Source: Prolixibacter sp. SD074
GTDB taxonomy: Bacteria > Bacteroidota > Bacteroidia > Bacteroidales > Prolixibacteraceae
Direction: 5' to 3'
DNA: 64,000 bases
Assembly (NCBI RefSeq): GCF_009617895.1
Contig: NZ_BLAW01000001.1
Location: 3,029,001 to 3,093,000, forward strand
The first letter of the stretch is position 1, and every line of letters starts with the position of its first letter. The notes under the pieces were generated by a model, which did no database searches, was not told where the DNA came from, and saw nothing but the letters and a program-made list of their open reading frames with translations. Shown one piece after another: positions 34,533 through 42,818 of this stretch. Position numbers and translations under genes: made by a program.

Positions 34533-35308
34533 TTGAGATAAAAGGCCTATGTAAATCCTTTGAAGGTCGTCCAATTCTGAAAGATATTTCCACCAAATTC
34601 GAAAAAGGGAAAACAAACCTGATTATCGGGCAGAGTGGTTCAGGAAAAACCGTCTTGCTGAAATCCATTGTTGGATTGCTCGATATTGATGAGGGCGAAA
34701 TTCTGTATAACGGCGAAGATGTTTCACATCTGTCAGATAAGAAAAGAAAAAGCTTACGGCAGGATATCGGGATGGTTTTCCAGGGAGGTGCCTTGTTTGA
34801 TTCACTTACGGTAGAAGAAAATGTGCGGTTTCCACTGGACATGTTCACGAAAAAAACAGAGAAGGAAAAAGCCGATCGGGTAAAATTTTGTCTCGACCGA
34901 GTCAATATCAAAGGCGCCAACGATTTGTACCCGGCTGAGATTTCAGGAGGGATGCGCAAGCGTGTAGCTATCGCCCGGGCCATTGTGTTGAATCCGAAAT
35001 ACCTGTTTTGCGATGAACCCAATTCGGGCCTCGACCCGATGACTGCCATTCTGATTGACAACCTGATCAATCAGATTACGCAGGACCTGGATATCACCAC
35101 CATTATCAATACTCACGACATGAATTCGGTAATGGAAATTGGCGATAACATTCTGTTCATATCCCAGGGAGAAAAATGGTGGGAAGGCAACAAAAATGAA
35201 ATTTTGTACACATCCAATGAAAAGCTGAATGACTTTGTTTTCGCGTCACCGCTTTACCGCGAAATGCGGACATTGAAAAAGCAGGAGCTAAAAGACGATC
35301 AATCATAA
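34529..35308 (+). CDS. mlaF: MlaF-like ABC transporter ATP-binding protein
   Basis: A 259-residue ATPase. Walker A is GQSGSGKT (34-41), the signature SGGMRKRVAIARA (139-151), and Walker B ends in CDEPNSGLDP (161-170). The SGGMRKR form is typical of MlaF proteins. It powers the MlaE permease encoded just upstream. After its stop a new transcription unit begins (promoter at 35369), so the pair stands alone. Confidence 0.93.
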   Translation: MIEIKGLCKSFEGRPILKDISTKFEKGKTNLIIGQSGSGKTVLLKSIVGLLDIDEGEILYNGEDVSHLSDKKRKSLRQDIGMVFQGGALFDSLTVEENVRFPLDMFTKKTEKEKADRVKFCLDRVNIKGANDLYPAEISGGMRKRVAIARAIVLNPKYLFCDEPNSGLDPMTAILIDNLINQITQDLDITTIINTHDMNSVMEIGDNILFISQGEKWWEGNKNEILYTSNEKLNDFVFASPLYREMRTLKKQELKDDQS

Positions 35309-35368
35309 AAAAATGATAGCCGCCTGACTACGTTTTCCAGCTATTCCACACGTATTTACAGGCCTTCA

Positions 35369-35400
35369 TTTGTCTTTCATACAATGGGTAAATATCTTTG
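35369..35400 (+). promoter_or_regulatory. Promoter of the DUF4296-amidohydrolase unit
   Basis: TTTG, 20 bp, then TATCTTTG: both elements match the Bacteroidetes consensus. A start site near 35407 gives a short leader before the ATG at 35419. Confidence 0.75.
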
Positions 35401-35418
35401 GTCACATAAAACAGAATC

Positions 35419-35799
35419 ATGCGGATAAAAATTTTCCTGTTCATATCGGCACTATGGCTACTGGCATCGTGCTCCAACAGCAATAAGGTACCGGAAGGTA
35501 TTCTTTCCCATAAACAGATGGTGGATTTGCTGGTTGATATACATCTTTCCGAGGCCATCAACGGTCAACGGTTTCGCCTCGACAAAACCACAAAGAATTT
35601 TTCCAACGACCTCTATTTTTCCATTTGTAAAAAACATGGTGTCGATCCGGATGTGTTTGCCCAATCAGTTCTTTATTATGGTAAACATCCGAAACAATAT
35701 GATGTCATCTACGACCAGGTGCTGAACCGCCTCAACGAGATGGAGGAACAAGTGAAGAAAGAAGGACCCAAACTCAAGCCCGACGATGGGAAACAATAA
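35419..35799 (+). CDS. DUF4296 domain lipoprotein
   Basis: A 126-residue lipoprotein (LLASCSNS, Cys18). The DUF4296 core reads PEGILSHKQMVDLLVDIHLS followed by EAI, then a helical part with ICKKHGVDPDVFAQSVLYYG. The family is found almost only in Bacteroidota and has no known function. The gene overlaps the start of the amidohydrolase gene by 14 bp, so the two are translated together. A good promoter lies just upstream. Confidence 0.85.
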   Translation: MRIKIFLFISALWLLASCSNSNKVPEGILSHKQMVDLLVDIHLSEAINGQRFRLDKTTKNFSNDLYFSICKKHGVDPDVFAQSVLYYGKHPKQYDVIYDQVLNRLNEMEEQVKKEGPKLKPDDGKQ

Positions 35800-36985
35800 G
35801 TTTGCAGCACATTATATTTTCACCGGAAACGGAACGTTTTACAAAAACGGGATTGTTGTCACCGATAAGGATGGCACGATCAAAAAGATCGTCGACACGG
35901 GTGGCCAACCACCCGAATCGGCCGGCGTAAAATTCTACAGCGGGGTGATTGTCCCGGGATTTGTGAATGCCCACTGTCACCTCGAGTTATCGCACCTGCG
36001 CAGTACGTTCCCCGAGAAAACCGGTATGGCCGGATTCCTCTCACGCATTGTTAAACAGCGCGAAATTCAGGAAAATCTCATCAAAGAGGCAGCAACGATA
36101 GCCGACGCTGAAATGCAGCGAAACGGCATTGTGGCGGTTGGCGACATTGCCAACAATCCACTGGCATTCGATATTAAAAAGGAGTCTTCCATTCAGTATC
36201 ACACCTTTATCGAAGCTTTGGGATTTTCCCCGAAACGCGCCGATGCCGCCTTTGAATACACAAAAGTCTTGCAACAAAAAGCGGCCGATGCCGGGTTAAA
36301 AACCTCCATCGTTCCCCATGCCCCTTATTCTATCTCCGGGCAGCTTTTCCGTAAAATTGGTGAATTGGCGTTGGAACAGAACGCGATTATCACTATGCAC
36401 AACCAGGAGAGCAGCGAAGAAAATGAGCTCTACCAAACGGGAAAGGGCAAAATTGCCAAACATATCCGGAAAAATCTCGGCATTGACCTGAAGCCATTTC
36501 ATCCTACCGGGAAAAATTCAATGGAAAGCGTACTGCCTTTCTTGCCGGCATCAAGTCAGTTACTCCTGGTGCACAATACGTTTACCGGGAAAGAAGAACT
36601 CGGGTGGTTACATGCTAACCGCGAAGAAGGAAAAACGTCGCTGGTGCTGTGCCCCAACTCCAACCTGTTTATCGAAGACCGGCTTCCCGATGTAGAACTC
36701 CTTCGTTCCGACGGCCTGAACATTTGCCTGGGGACCGACAGTCTGTCGTCCAACCATTCCTTATCGGTGCTAGATGAAATGATTACCCTGCATCAACATT
36801 TCCCCGACATACCTTTCAGCGAATTGGTGCAGTGGGCTACCGGAAACGGAGCTAAAGCGCTTCGGATGGAACAACAACTCGGCACAATTGAGCCGGGGAA
36901 AAAGCCCGGACTAAACCTCATCACCGGCATGGATTTGCAACAAATGAAACTTCTTCCGGATTCGCGGGTAAAACGATTAATCTGA
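35786..36985 (+). CDS. Amidohydrolase family protein (deaminase/chlorohydrolase-like)
   Basis: A 399-residue metal-dependent hydrolase. The metal site begins with NAHCHLELSHLR (HxH), followed by His in PHAPYSISGQLF, and the stretch TMHNQESSEENELY carries a further His and a Glu. The final Asp is in CLGTDSLSSNHSLSVLDEM. This layout fits the group that includes aminodeoxyfutalosine deaminase, guanine deaminase and chlorohydrolases. A menaquinone-pathway role is possible, but no other futalosine genes lie here. It overlaps the DUF4296 gene, and a radical SAM gene follows 39 bp later. Confidence 0.88.
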   Translation: MGNNKFAAHYIFTGNGTFYKNGIVVTDKDGTIKKIVDTGGQPPESAGVKFYSGVIVPGFVNAHCHLELSHLRSTFPEKTGMAGFLSRIVKQREIQENLIKEAATIADAEMQRNGIVAVGDIANNPLAFDIKKESSIQYHTFIEALGFSPKRADAAFEYTKVLQQKAADAGLKTSIVPHAPYSISGQLFRKIGELALEQNAIITMHNQESSEENELYQTGKGKIAKHIRKNLGIDLKPFHPTGKNSMESVLPFLPASSQLLLVHNTFTGKEELGWLHANREEGKTSLVLCPNSNLFIEDRLPDVELLRSDGLNICLGTDSLSSNHSLSVLDEMITLHQHFPDIPFSELVQWATGNGAKALRMEQQLGTIEPGKKPGLNLITGMDLQQMKLLPDSRVKRLI

Positions 36986-37024
36986 TTGGAAAAGATTTTC
37001 CCATCTTTGTAGCAAATTATTACC

Positions 37025-37807
37025 ATGTCCACATTCCTGTTCGACCAAACTATTTTCGGGCCCGTCAAAAGTCGGAGGCTGGGCGTTTCGCTCGGCATCA
37101 ATTTACTACCCAACAACACCAAAGTCTGTTCGTTCGATTGCATTTACTGCGAATGCGGATGGACGCCTCATAAACGGGAAAAGAAAGCAGAACTTCCTTC
37201 ACGGGAAATCGTTGCCCGGTTGCTGCGCGAAAAGCTGGAGAAAATGGGAAATGCCGGGGAAGCTCCTGATGTGCTGACCTTTGCAGGAAACGGAGAGCCG
37301 ACACTTCATCCTGACTTTGCTGAGATTATCGACGACACCATCGCCATTCGCGATGAATATTTCCCAAAAGCACGAGTAGCGGTCCTTTCCAATTCCACCA
37401 TGCTACACAGGCCGAATGTGGTAGAGGCGCTGAAAAAGGTGGACGACAATATTCTGAAACTCGATTCCGCGATACCGGAAACCATCCAGCTACTCGATTG
37501 CCCACTTGGCCGGTTTCACCTGGTGGAAGTCATCAAAAACATGAAAAAATTCGATGGCAAACTGACCATCCAGACCATGTTTATCCGGGGGGAATTCTCG
37601 GGCCATAAAATTGACAATACCACCGAAGAAGAACTCTCGGCCTGGTTAAAACTATTAGCCAACATTCGCCCCGAAAGGGTGATGATCTATACCATCGCCC
37701 GTGATACGCCTTCGCAAAACCTCACTAAGGTATCCGCCGTTGATCTGGACAAAATTGCTGCCCGCGTTCATTCGGAATTGGATATCGATGTACAGGTAAG
37801 TGGTTAG
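37025..37807 (+). CDS. Radical SAM protein (COG0731-like)
   Basis: A 260-residue radical SAM enzyme. The iron-sulphur cysteines lie in KVCSFDCIYCECG (CxxxCxxC), preceded by FGPVKSRRLGVSLGINLLP, the opening typical of the group related to wybutosine-synthesis TYW1. GNGEPTLHPDF is the SAM-contacting GGE-like motif. The reaction is unknown; bacterial members are often annotated only as radical SAM. The promoter-like CATCTTTG lies about 20 bp upstream. An array of palindromic boxes begins directly after its stop. Confidence 0.88.
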   Translation: MSTFLFDQTIFGPVKSRRLGVSLGINLLPNNTKVCSFDCIYCECGWTPHKREKKAELPSREIVARLLREKLEKMGNAGEAPDVLTFAGNGEPTLHPDFAEIIDDTIAIRDEYFPKARVAVLSNSTMLHRPNVVEALKKVDDNILKLDSAIPETIQLLDCPLGRFHLVEVIKNMKKFDGKLTIQTMFIRGEFSGHKIDNTTEEELSAWLKLLANIRPERVMIYTIARDTPSQNLTKVSAVDLDKIAARVHSELDIDVQVSG

Positions 37808-37808
37808 G

Positions 37809-37906
37809 CCGAGATTAATGGGCCTGCCAGCCAATCGATTGGCTAACGGACCTAAAAAATTGGCAAAAAGCCCTAATCAATTAGGTCGTGAACCTAAAAA
37901 TTTGGG
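37809..37906. repeat. Array of five palindromic boxes spaced about 21 bp
   Basis: Boxes: CCGAGATTAATGG (37809, degenerate), CCAATCGATTGG (37831), CCTAAAAAATTGG (37851), CCTAATCAATTAGG (37872) and CCTAAAAATTTGGG (37893). Two are perfect palindromes. Starts are 22, 20, 21 and 21 bp apart, two turns of the helix, so all face the same side of the DNA. It lies between the convergent radical SAM and tetR genes. The stretch can also be read as a short heptad-like peptide, which I think is a by-product. Confidence 0.65.
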
Positions 37907-37949
37907 TAATATAACCGAATGGATTACGTTAAGTAGAAATTGTCAGGTA

Positions 37950-37980
37950 CAAAAAACCTGTCAGGAACAGCTGACAGGTT
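37950..37980 (-). terminator. Intrinsic terminator of the tetR gene
   Basis: AACCTGTCAG and CTGACAGGTT form a perfect 10-bp stem with a 6-nt loop. On the minus strand it is followed by T6. It lies 24 bp after the tetR stop. Confidence 0.85.
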
Positions 37981-38003
37981 AGGTTAATTATCTTCTCCGG
38001 GAA

Positions 38004-38606
38004 TCAATCCCGTTTCATGATACCATAATTGATGATGCTCACAATGGCATCGACGCTTTTTTCGATATCGGTGGACTTATAGGGACCTGCCGAAAGTGGC
38101 ATCTCCAATCCGCGAATTGCAGTGGTAATCCCAATAGCTACCAGCGTAAAATCACGTACGGAAAATTTCCCGCGACGGGCACCTTCCAGCAAGATGCGCT
38201 TCATCATCCGGATCTCTTCCAGATCGTACTGCGACTTAATTTTATCCACAAACTCAACAGCGGCTAAATCACTTTCAATCGCATTGTAAAAATTGGCCAG
38301 CTGACGGTAAGTGGTAATTTTCGTCATGATATAGTCCTTCAGTTTTTCTTCAGGACTGATATCCTTCACGAGAACCTTCGATAATTCAGCCCGGAGTATA
38401 TCGGCTTCCTTTTGCACCACCTCCTGGAAAAGATCCTCTTTACTGCTAAAATAATAATATAAGGAGCTTTTCCCTTTTCTGACGGCATTGGCTATGTCGT
38501 CGAGTGTGGTTTTTTTATAACCATACTTACTAAAAATCTCCTGGGCAATGGTCAGAATGTTTTCCCGAACGGCATCGCGTTTTGAACTTCCGTTTTCAGT
38601 AGTCAT
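38004..38606 (-). CDS. TetR family transcriptional regulator
   Basis: A 200-residue regulator. The N-terminal helix-turn-helix is clear: AQEIFSKYGYKKTTLDDIAN followed by AVRKGKSSLYYYFSSKEDLF (about 18-61). The C-terminal helical domain is divergent, so the ligand cannot be told. A TATATTTG -7 element lies 24 bp before the start. Its target could be the neighbouring palindromic array or a distant gene; no operator match is proven. Confidence 0.9.
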   Translation of the reverse strand: MTTENGSSKRDAVRENILTIAQEIFSKYGYKKTTLDDIANAVRKGKSSLYYYFSSKEDLFQEVVQKEADILRAELSKVLVKDISPEEKLKDYIMTKITTYRQLANFYNAIESDLAAVEFVDKIKSQYDLEEIRMMKRILLEGARRGKFSVRDFTLVAIGITTAIRGLEMPLSAGPYKSTDIEKSVDAIVSIINYGIMKRD

Positions 38607-38744
38607 TTCTATTTAACTTACTATTGTGCCAAATATAGGTGAATTTTTCGAATTTTCGCCCCGCCTGTTCACCATAATATGATGAAATCACCTGTTAACC
38701 AAACGGATTCGGCGTAATTTTTTTGGAATAACGAAAAAAATATG

Positions 38745-40889
38745 TTATTCAACATCTTCCACCAAACGGAAATCCATCTGCTTCTTTTGCAGATTTGTAC
38801 GAACAATTTCCACATTTACTTCATCACCCAACTGGTAGCGCTTGTGGGAATGACTTCCGATAATGCAGTAATTCTTTTCGTCGAATTCGTAAAAATCGTC
38901 GGTCAGATCGCGCAAAGGGACCATGCCCTCGCACTTGTTCTCTTCCAGTTCAACGTAAATTCCCCAGTTGGTTACACCGGAAATAACACCTTTGAACTCT
39001 TGTCCGATCTTATCGCTCATAAACTCGACCTGCTTGTATTTCACCGATGAGCGTTCAGCATTACTGGCCCTCACTTCCATTTCGGAGGAGTGGTGGCACA
39101 TTTCCTCCCATTTCTGGGCAACCACCGAACGGCCTCCATCGAGATAACGTGCCAGCAGACGGTGTACCATTATATCGGGATAACGCCTGATAGGCGAAGT
39201 AAAATGCGTATAAAAATCAAAAGCCATGCCGTAATGACCAATGTTTCGGGTAGAATATTCCGCCCGGGCCATGGTCCGGATAGCCAACGTCTCGATGACA
39301 TTTTGCTCTTTCTTTCCTTCCACGTTGGTCAGCAGCTTATTCATTGAATCGGAGACTGCTTTCGGATTGTTGGTTTGTATGCCATAACCAAACCGTTTGA
39401 TGAAATGATTGAACGAATCGAGTTTATCCGGATCGGGTTTATCGTGAATACGGTAAACAAAGGTTTTGGCTTTTTTATTGGGAGTCGGTTTCCCAATGAA
39501 TTCAGCCACATATTTATTGGCCAGCAACATAAACTCTTCGATGAGTTTATTGGCATCTTTTGCTATTTTAAAAATAATGCCCAGCGGTTTCCCGTCGTCG
39601 TCAATATTAAATTTCACCTCAATGCGGTCGAACGAGATGGAACCGGCCTGAAACCGTTGGTTCCGCAACTCTTTTGCCAAACGGTCGAGGGTTAGGATTT
39701 CCTCTTTCATGTCGCCTTTACCGGTTTCAATTACTTCCTGCGCTTCTTCATAAGCAAAACGGCGGTCGGAATGAATGACCGTGCGACCAAACCAGCTATG
39801 ATGTACCGTGGCCCGGTCGTCGAGCTGAAAGACGGCAGAAAAGCAAAGCTTGTCCTCATTCGGACGCAGCGAGCAGACGCCGTTCGACAATCTTTCGGGC
39901 AACATCGGCACTACCCGGTCGACCAGGTAAACCGAAGTAGCCCGGTTGTATGCTTCTTCATCAAGAATAGAACCAGGTTGTACGTAATGTGTCACATCGG
40001 CGATGTGGACACCTACCTCCCAGAAACCATTATCGAGTTTTTGAACGGAAAGGGCATCGTCGAAGTCCTTGGCATCAGCCGGGTCAATGGTGAAAGTGGG
40101 TACTTTCCTGAAATCGCGCCGGTTGGCGTATTCTTCTTTCGGGATTTCGAGCGGAATCTGTTCTGCTGCCTTTTCTACTTGTTCAGGAAATTTAGACGGC
40201 AAGTCGAATTCGGCCAGGATCGCGTGCATTTCGGTGTCATTATCGCCCACATTTCCAAGTACCTCAATAATTTCGGCATATGGATTTTTAGCGCGTTCGG
40301 GCCATTCTATGATCTTCGCAACCGCCTTTTGGCCGTCTTTGGCCCCGTTCAGTTTTTCTTTCGGAATGAAGAGATCGAACGGTGATTTGCCGGAGGGAAC
40401 CAGGAACGCATGAAATTTCGACACTTCGACCGTTCCCACGAAAGTGGTTTTCGCCCTTTCCAGAATTTCCACCACTTCGCCTTCCGGATTGCGTTTTTTC
40501 CGTCGGGCATAGAGATAAACCTTCACTTTATCGCCATGCATGGCGCGCTTCAGGTTGGCTGCCGAAACAAACACATCCTCATCGATTTCGTCGGAAATAA
40601 CAAAGCCAAAACCCTGCTGTGTCAATTCGACCGTACCGGTAACGTAACCCCCTTTTGAGCGCAATTTGTATTTACCGCGCCCGATTTCCTCCAGATTTTC
40701 ATTCTCCCTCAATTCTTCCAGTACCACATGAATCAATTTCCTGGTGGCCATATCGCGAATATACAGTTCGGATGATAACTGCTTGTAGTTGAACGTTTTT
40801 TTCGGGTCCGTGTAAAAGATATCGAGCACCGCCTTCTTTAAGCCGGCTTTATTAAATTTCAGTTTCTTATTTTTTTTCTTCTTGACCAT
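38745..40889 (-). CDS. rnr: Ribonuclease R
   Basis: A 3'-5' exoribonuclease that degrades structured RNA. The 714 residues comprise an N-terminal helical/winged region, cold-shock-like OB domains (EEIGRGKYKLRSKGGYVTG onwards), the RNB catalytic domain with TIDPADAKDFDDALS holding the metal-binding acids, and a C-terminal S1 domain (FKGVISGVTNWGIYVELEE). I chose the ATG giving MVKKKKNKKLKFNK, a basic N-terminus usual for this enzyme, 25 codons inside the longest frame. metF lies upstream on the same strand but ends in its own terminator. Confidence 0.95.
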   Translation of the reverse strand: MVKKKKNKKLKFNKAGLKKAVLDIFYTDPKKTFNYKQLSSELYIRDMATRKLIHVVLEELRENENLEEIGRGKYKLRSKGGYVTGTVELTQQGFGFVISDEIDEDVFVSAANLKRAMHGDKVKVYLYARRKKRNPEGEVVEILERAKTTFVGTVEVSKFHAFLVPSGKSPFDLFIPKEKLNGAKDGQKAVAKIIEWPERAKNPYAEIIEVLGNVGDNDTEMHAILAEFDLPSKFPEQVEKAAEQIPLEIPKEEYANRRDFRKVPTFTIDPADAKDFDDALSVQKLDNGFWEVGVHIADVTHYVQPGSILDEEAYNRATSVYLVDRVVPMLPERLSNGVCSLRPNEDKLCFSAVFQLDDRATVHHSWFGRTVIHSDRRFAYEEAQEVIETGKGDMKEEILTLDRLAKELRNQRFQAGSISFDRIEVKFNIDDDGKPLGIIFKIAKDANKLIEEFMLLANKYVAEFIGKPTPNKKAKTFVYRIHDKPDPDKLDSFNHFIKRFGYGIQTNNPKAVSDSMNKLLTNVEGKKEQNVIETLAIRTMARAEYSTRNIGHYGMAFDFYTHFTSPIRRYPDIMVHRLLARYLDGGRSVVAQKWEEMCHHSSEMEVRASNAERSSVKYKQVEFMSDKIGQEFKGVISGVTNWGIYVELEENKCEGMVPLRDLTDDFYEFDEKNYCIIGSHSHKRYQLGDEVNVEIVRTNLQKKQMDFRLVEDVE

Positions 40890-40948
40890 ATGGTTTGATT
40901 TTGATGATTGAAGGTAACGGAAATTTACCAAATCCGTCATTCTATAAC

Positions 40949-40980
40949 AAAAAAGGAGGATCACAGAGCCACCCTCCTCA
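40949..40980 (-). terminator. Intrinsic terminator of metF
   Basis: AGGAGG and CCTCCT pair around a 13-nt loop. On the minus strand it is followed by T6. It lies about 180 nt after the metF stop, giving a long untranslated tail. Confidence 0.7.
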
Positions 40981-41157
40981 CAAATCCCAGAGATTCAATG
41001 AATCAATCACACACTCTCCGGATTTTTTACTGCTGTTATAAAGTGTGTACATTGGAAACGATTTCCTCGGAATGAGAATCGGGGACCAGCTCATGAAAAA
41101 CTTAATCGACGAAAGGGAGAAAGAAGGCCTATTGGACGCTGCAATTCTTATTAACGA

Positions 41158-42111
41158 TTAAAACGCGGCTTTGGCAATTTGCTTTGTATTATCTGATATG
41201 CCGTAGGTATATATATGAAGACAAGGTACATTGTGCGCAACCAAATCCTTTGCCTGCGCAATGGCCCATTCGGTGCCCACCTGACGGGCATCTTCATTGT
41301 TCTTGCATTTCCGCACTTCCTTCGCGAATTCTTCCGGAATATCGATACTAAAAATTCCGGGTAATACCGAAACCTGGTTTTTCAGCGAAAGCGGTTTAAT
41401 TCCCGGAATAATCGGAACATTGATTCCGGCAGCGCGGCAACGATCGATAAAATCGTAGTATTTCTGATTATCGAAGAACATCTGGGTCACAATGTAATCA
41501 GCTCCGGATTCGACTTTCCTTTTGAGATTTATCAGGTCCACATCGGGATTGGTTGCTTCGGAATGTTTTTCAGGATATCCGGCCACTCCAATGCAAAAGT
41601 CCATCGGAGTGTTGTTCTTTAGATCCGGATCGATATATTTTCCCTGCCGGAGATCGACGATTTGTTTCACCAATTCGTTGGCGTAGGCGTGTCCCCCCGG
41701 CTCCGGCTTGAATATTGATTCTGACTTCAGTTTATCACCGCGGAGCGCCAACACATTATTAATGCCCATAAAGTTGAGATCGAGCAGCATGTTTTCGGTC
41801 TCCTCTTTGGTAAAGCCGCCACATACCACATGCGGTACGACCGGCACATTGTAACGATTCTGTATGGAAGCTGCAATGGCGACCGTTCCCGGACGTTTGC
41901 GAATAGTTCGTTTTTCGAGCAACCCATTGGGCAGCATTCGGTACTCCATCTCGTCACGATGGGTTGTAATGTTAATATATTTTGGGTCAAAATCCAGCAA
42001 CTCTTCAATTGTCCGGTAGAGTTTATCAGCGTTTTGCCCTTTTAGCGGAGGTAATAGCTCAAAGGAAAAAACCGTTTTATCGGATTGGTTGATGATGTCA
42101 ATTATTTTCAT
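41158..42111 (-). CDS. metF: Methylenetetrahydrofolate reductase
   Basis: This enzyme reduces 5,10-methylene-THF to 5-methyl-THF, the methyl donor for MetH. The 317 residues form one FAD-binding barrel. FSFELLPP near the N-terminus carries the catalytic Glu18, and NVLALRGD, DFCIGVAGYPEKH and DYIVTQMFFDNQKYYDFIDR match the family. A CAAAGTTA (reverse of TAACTTTG) lies about 80 bp upstream as a possible -7 element. No riboswitch is seen in the leader. metH lies 4 kb away on the same strand but in a separate unit. Confidence 0.96.
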   Translation of the reverse strand: MKIIDIINQSDKTVFSFELLPPLKGQNADKLYRTIEELLDFDPKYINITTHRDEMEYRMLPNGLLEKRTIRKRPGTVAIAASIQNRYNVPVVPHVVCGGFTKEETENMLLDLNFMGINNVLALRGDKLKSESIFKPEPGGHAYANELVKQIVDLRQGKYIDPDLKNNTPMDFCIGVAGYPEKHSEATNPDVDLINLKRKVESGADYIVTQMFFDNQKYYDFIDRCRAAGINVPIIPGIKPLSLKNQVSVLPGIFSIDIPEEFAKEVRKCKNNEDARQVGTEWAIAQAKDLVAHNVPCLHIYTYGISDNTKQIAKAAF

Positions 42112-42323
42112 TCACTAATCAATTTTCTTCTTCCATAAACACGCATCAGGATCTGATGAACTTTTCAAATTTGTTATAATAACTTATCACAAAGTTACGA
42201 ATTGAAAAGAAGCTTCCCGAGTTGAAAAGACAGCAAGTGCAGAACTTAGTATTATAATAACATATTGTTTGACTGTAATTTTCTATATTTAATACTTCTA
42301 AGGACTAAATTAATTCAGACCAG

Positions 42324-42797
42324 ATGAGGTACTTTTTCCTTTTCCTTGTTTTTACCTTGTTTTCTGCCCCGTATTCATTTTCGCAAGTCCTGATAACTTC
42401 GGTCTCCGGCGGTGAAGTACATGAGGGTACATCGGTCATGCATTGGAAAATCGGTGGCTTTGTTGGCAGCAGCACAACCAACTTCCAGCTTTCAGGCTTT
42501 CCTATCCTGATGCAGGGCACAAAACCGGACGCGGTAAATGACCAACTGGAGGCGGGAAACCTGTTTTATCCCAATCCCTTTTCCAATCAATTAAACATTC
42601 AACTTCGGAACAAAGAAACGGAAATGGACATTACCCTCTACGACGTAACTGGCACGGCAATTAAAACTTTTACGCATGTGGTGAATAACTTATCGGTAGA
42701 ACTGTCCGAATTACCCGATGGTATCTACCTGTTCCGGTGCACTGATACACGAACACACCAAATAGTCGAGACGCAAAAAATAATTAAAATACACTAA
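42324..42797 (+). CDS. Small secreted protein with T9SS type A sorting domain
   Basis: A 157-residue exported protein: signal peptide (ending near YSFSQ), then about 55 residues with SVSGGEVHEGTSVMHWKIGG, a pattern repeatedly seen in small T9SS substrates. The C-terminal sorting domain has YPNPFSNQLNIQL, LYDVTGTAIKTF and LPDGIYLFRCTD. The sorting domain directs passage through the type IX machine and anchoring on the surface. It is followed within 22 bp by two large exoprotein genes that lack such a domain, so the three are probably one operon. Confidence 0.85.
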   Translation: MRYFFLFLVFTLFSAPYSFSQVLITSVSGGEVHEGTSVMHWKIGGFVGSSTTNFQLSGFPILMQGTKPDAVNDQLEAGNLFYPNPFSNQLNIQLRNKETEMDITLYDVTGTAIKTFTHVVNNLSVELSELPDGIYLFRCTDTRTHQIVETQKIIKIH

Positions 42798-42818
42798 CTC
42801 CTATCGATTTCCCCGGTC

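Noticed and set aside
37800-37982. Small protein with heptad-like repeats (PKKLAKS, PNQLGRE, PKNLGN)
   Set aside because: The frame starts inside the radical SAM gene and runs into the tetR terminator. The periodicity is better explained by the palindromic DNA boxes.
41072-41161. Plus-strand 29-residue frame (MRIGDQLMKNLIDEREKEGL...) after metF
   Set aside because: It is very short, has an in-frame stop just upstream, overlaps the metF stop and lies in the metF 3' tail. No family is recognised.
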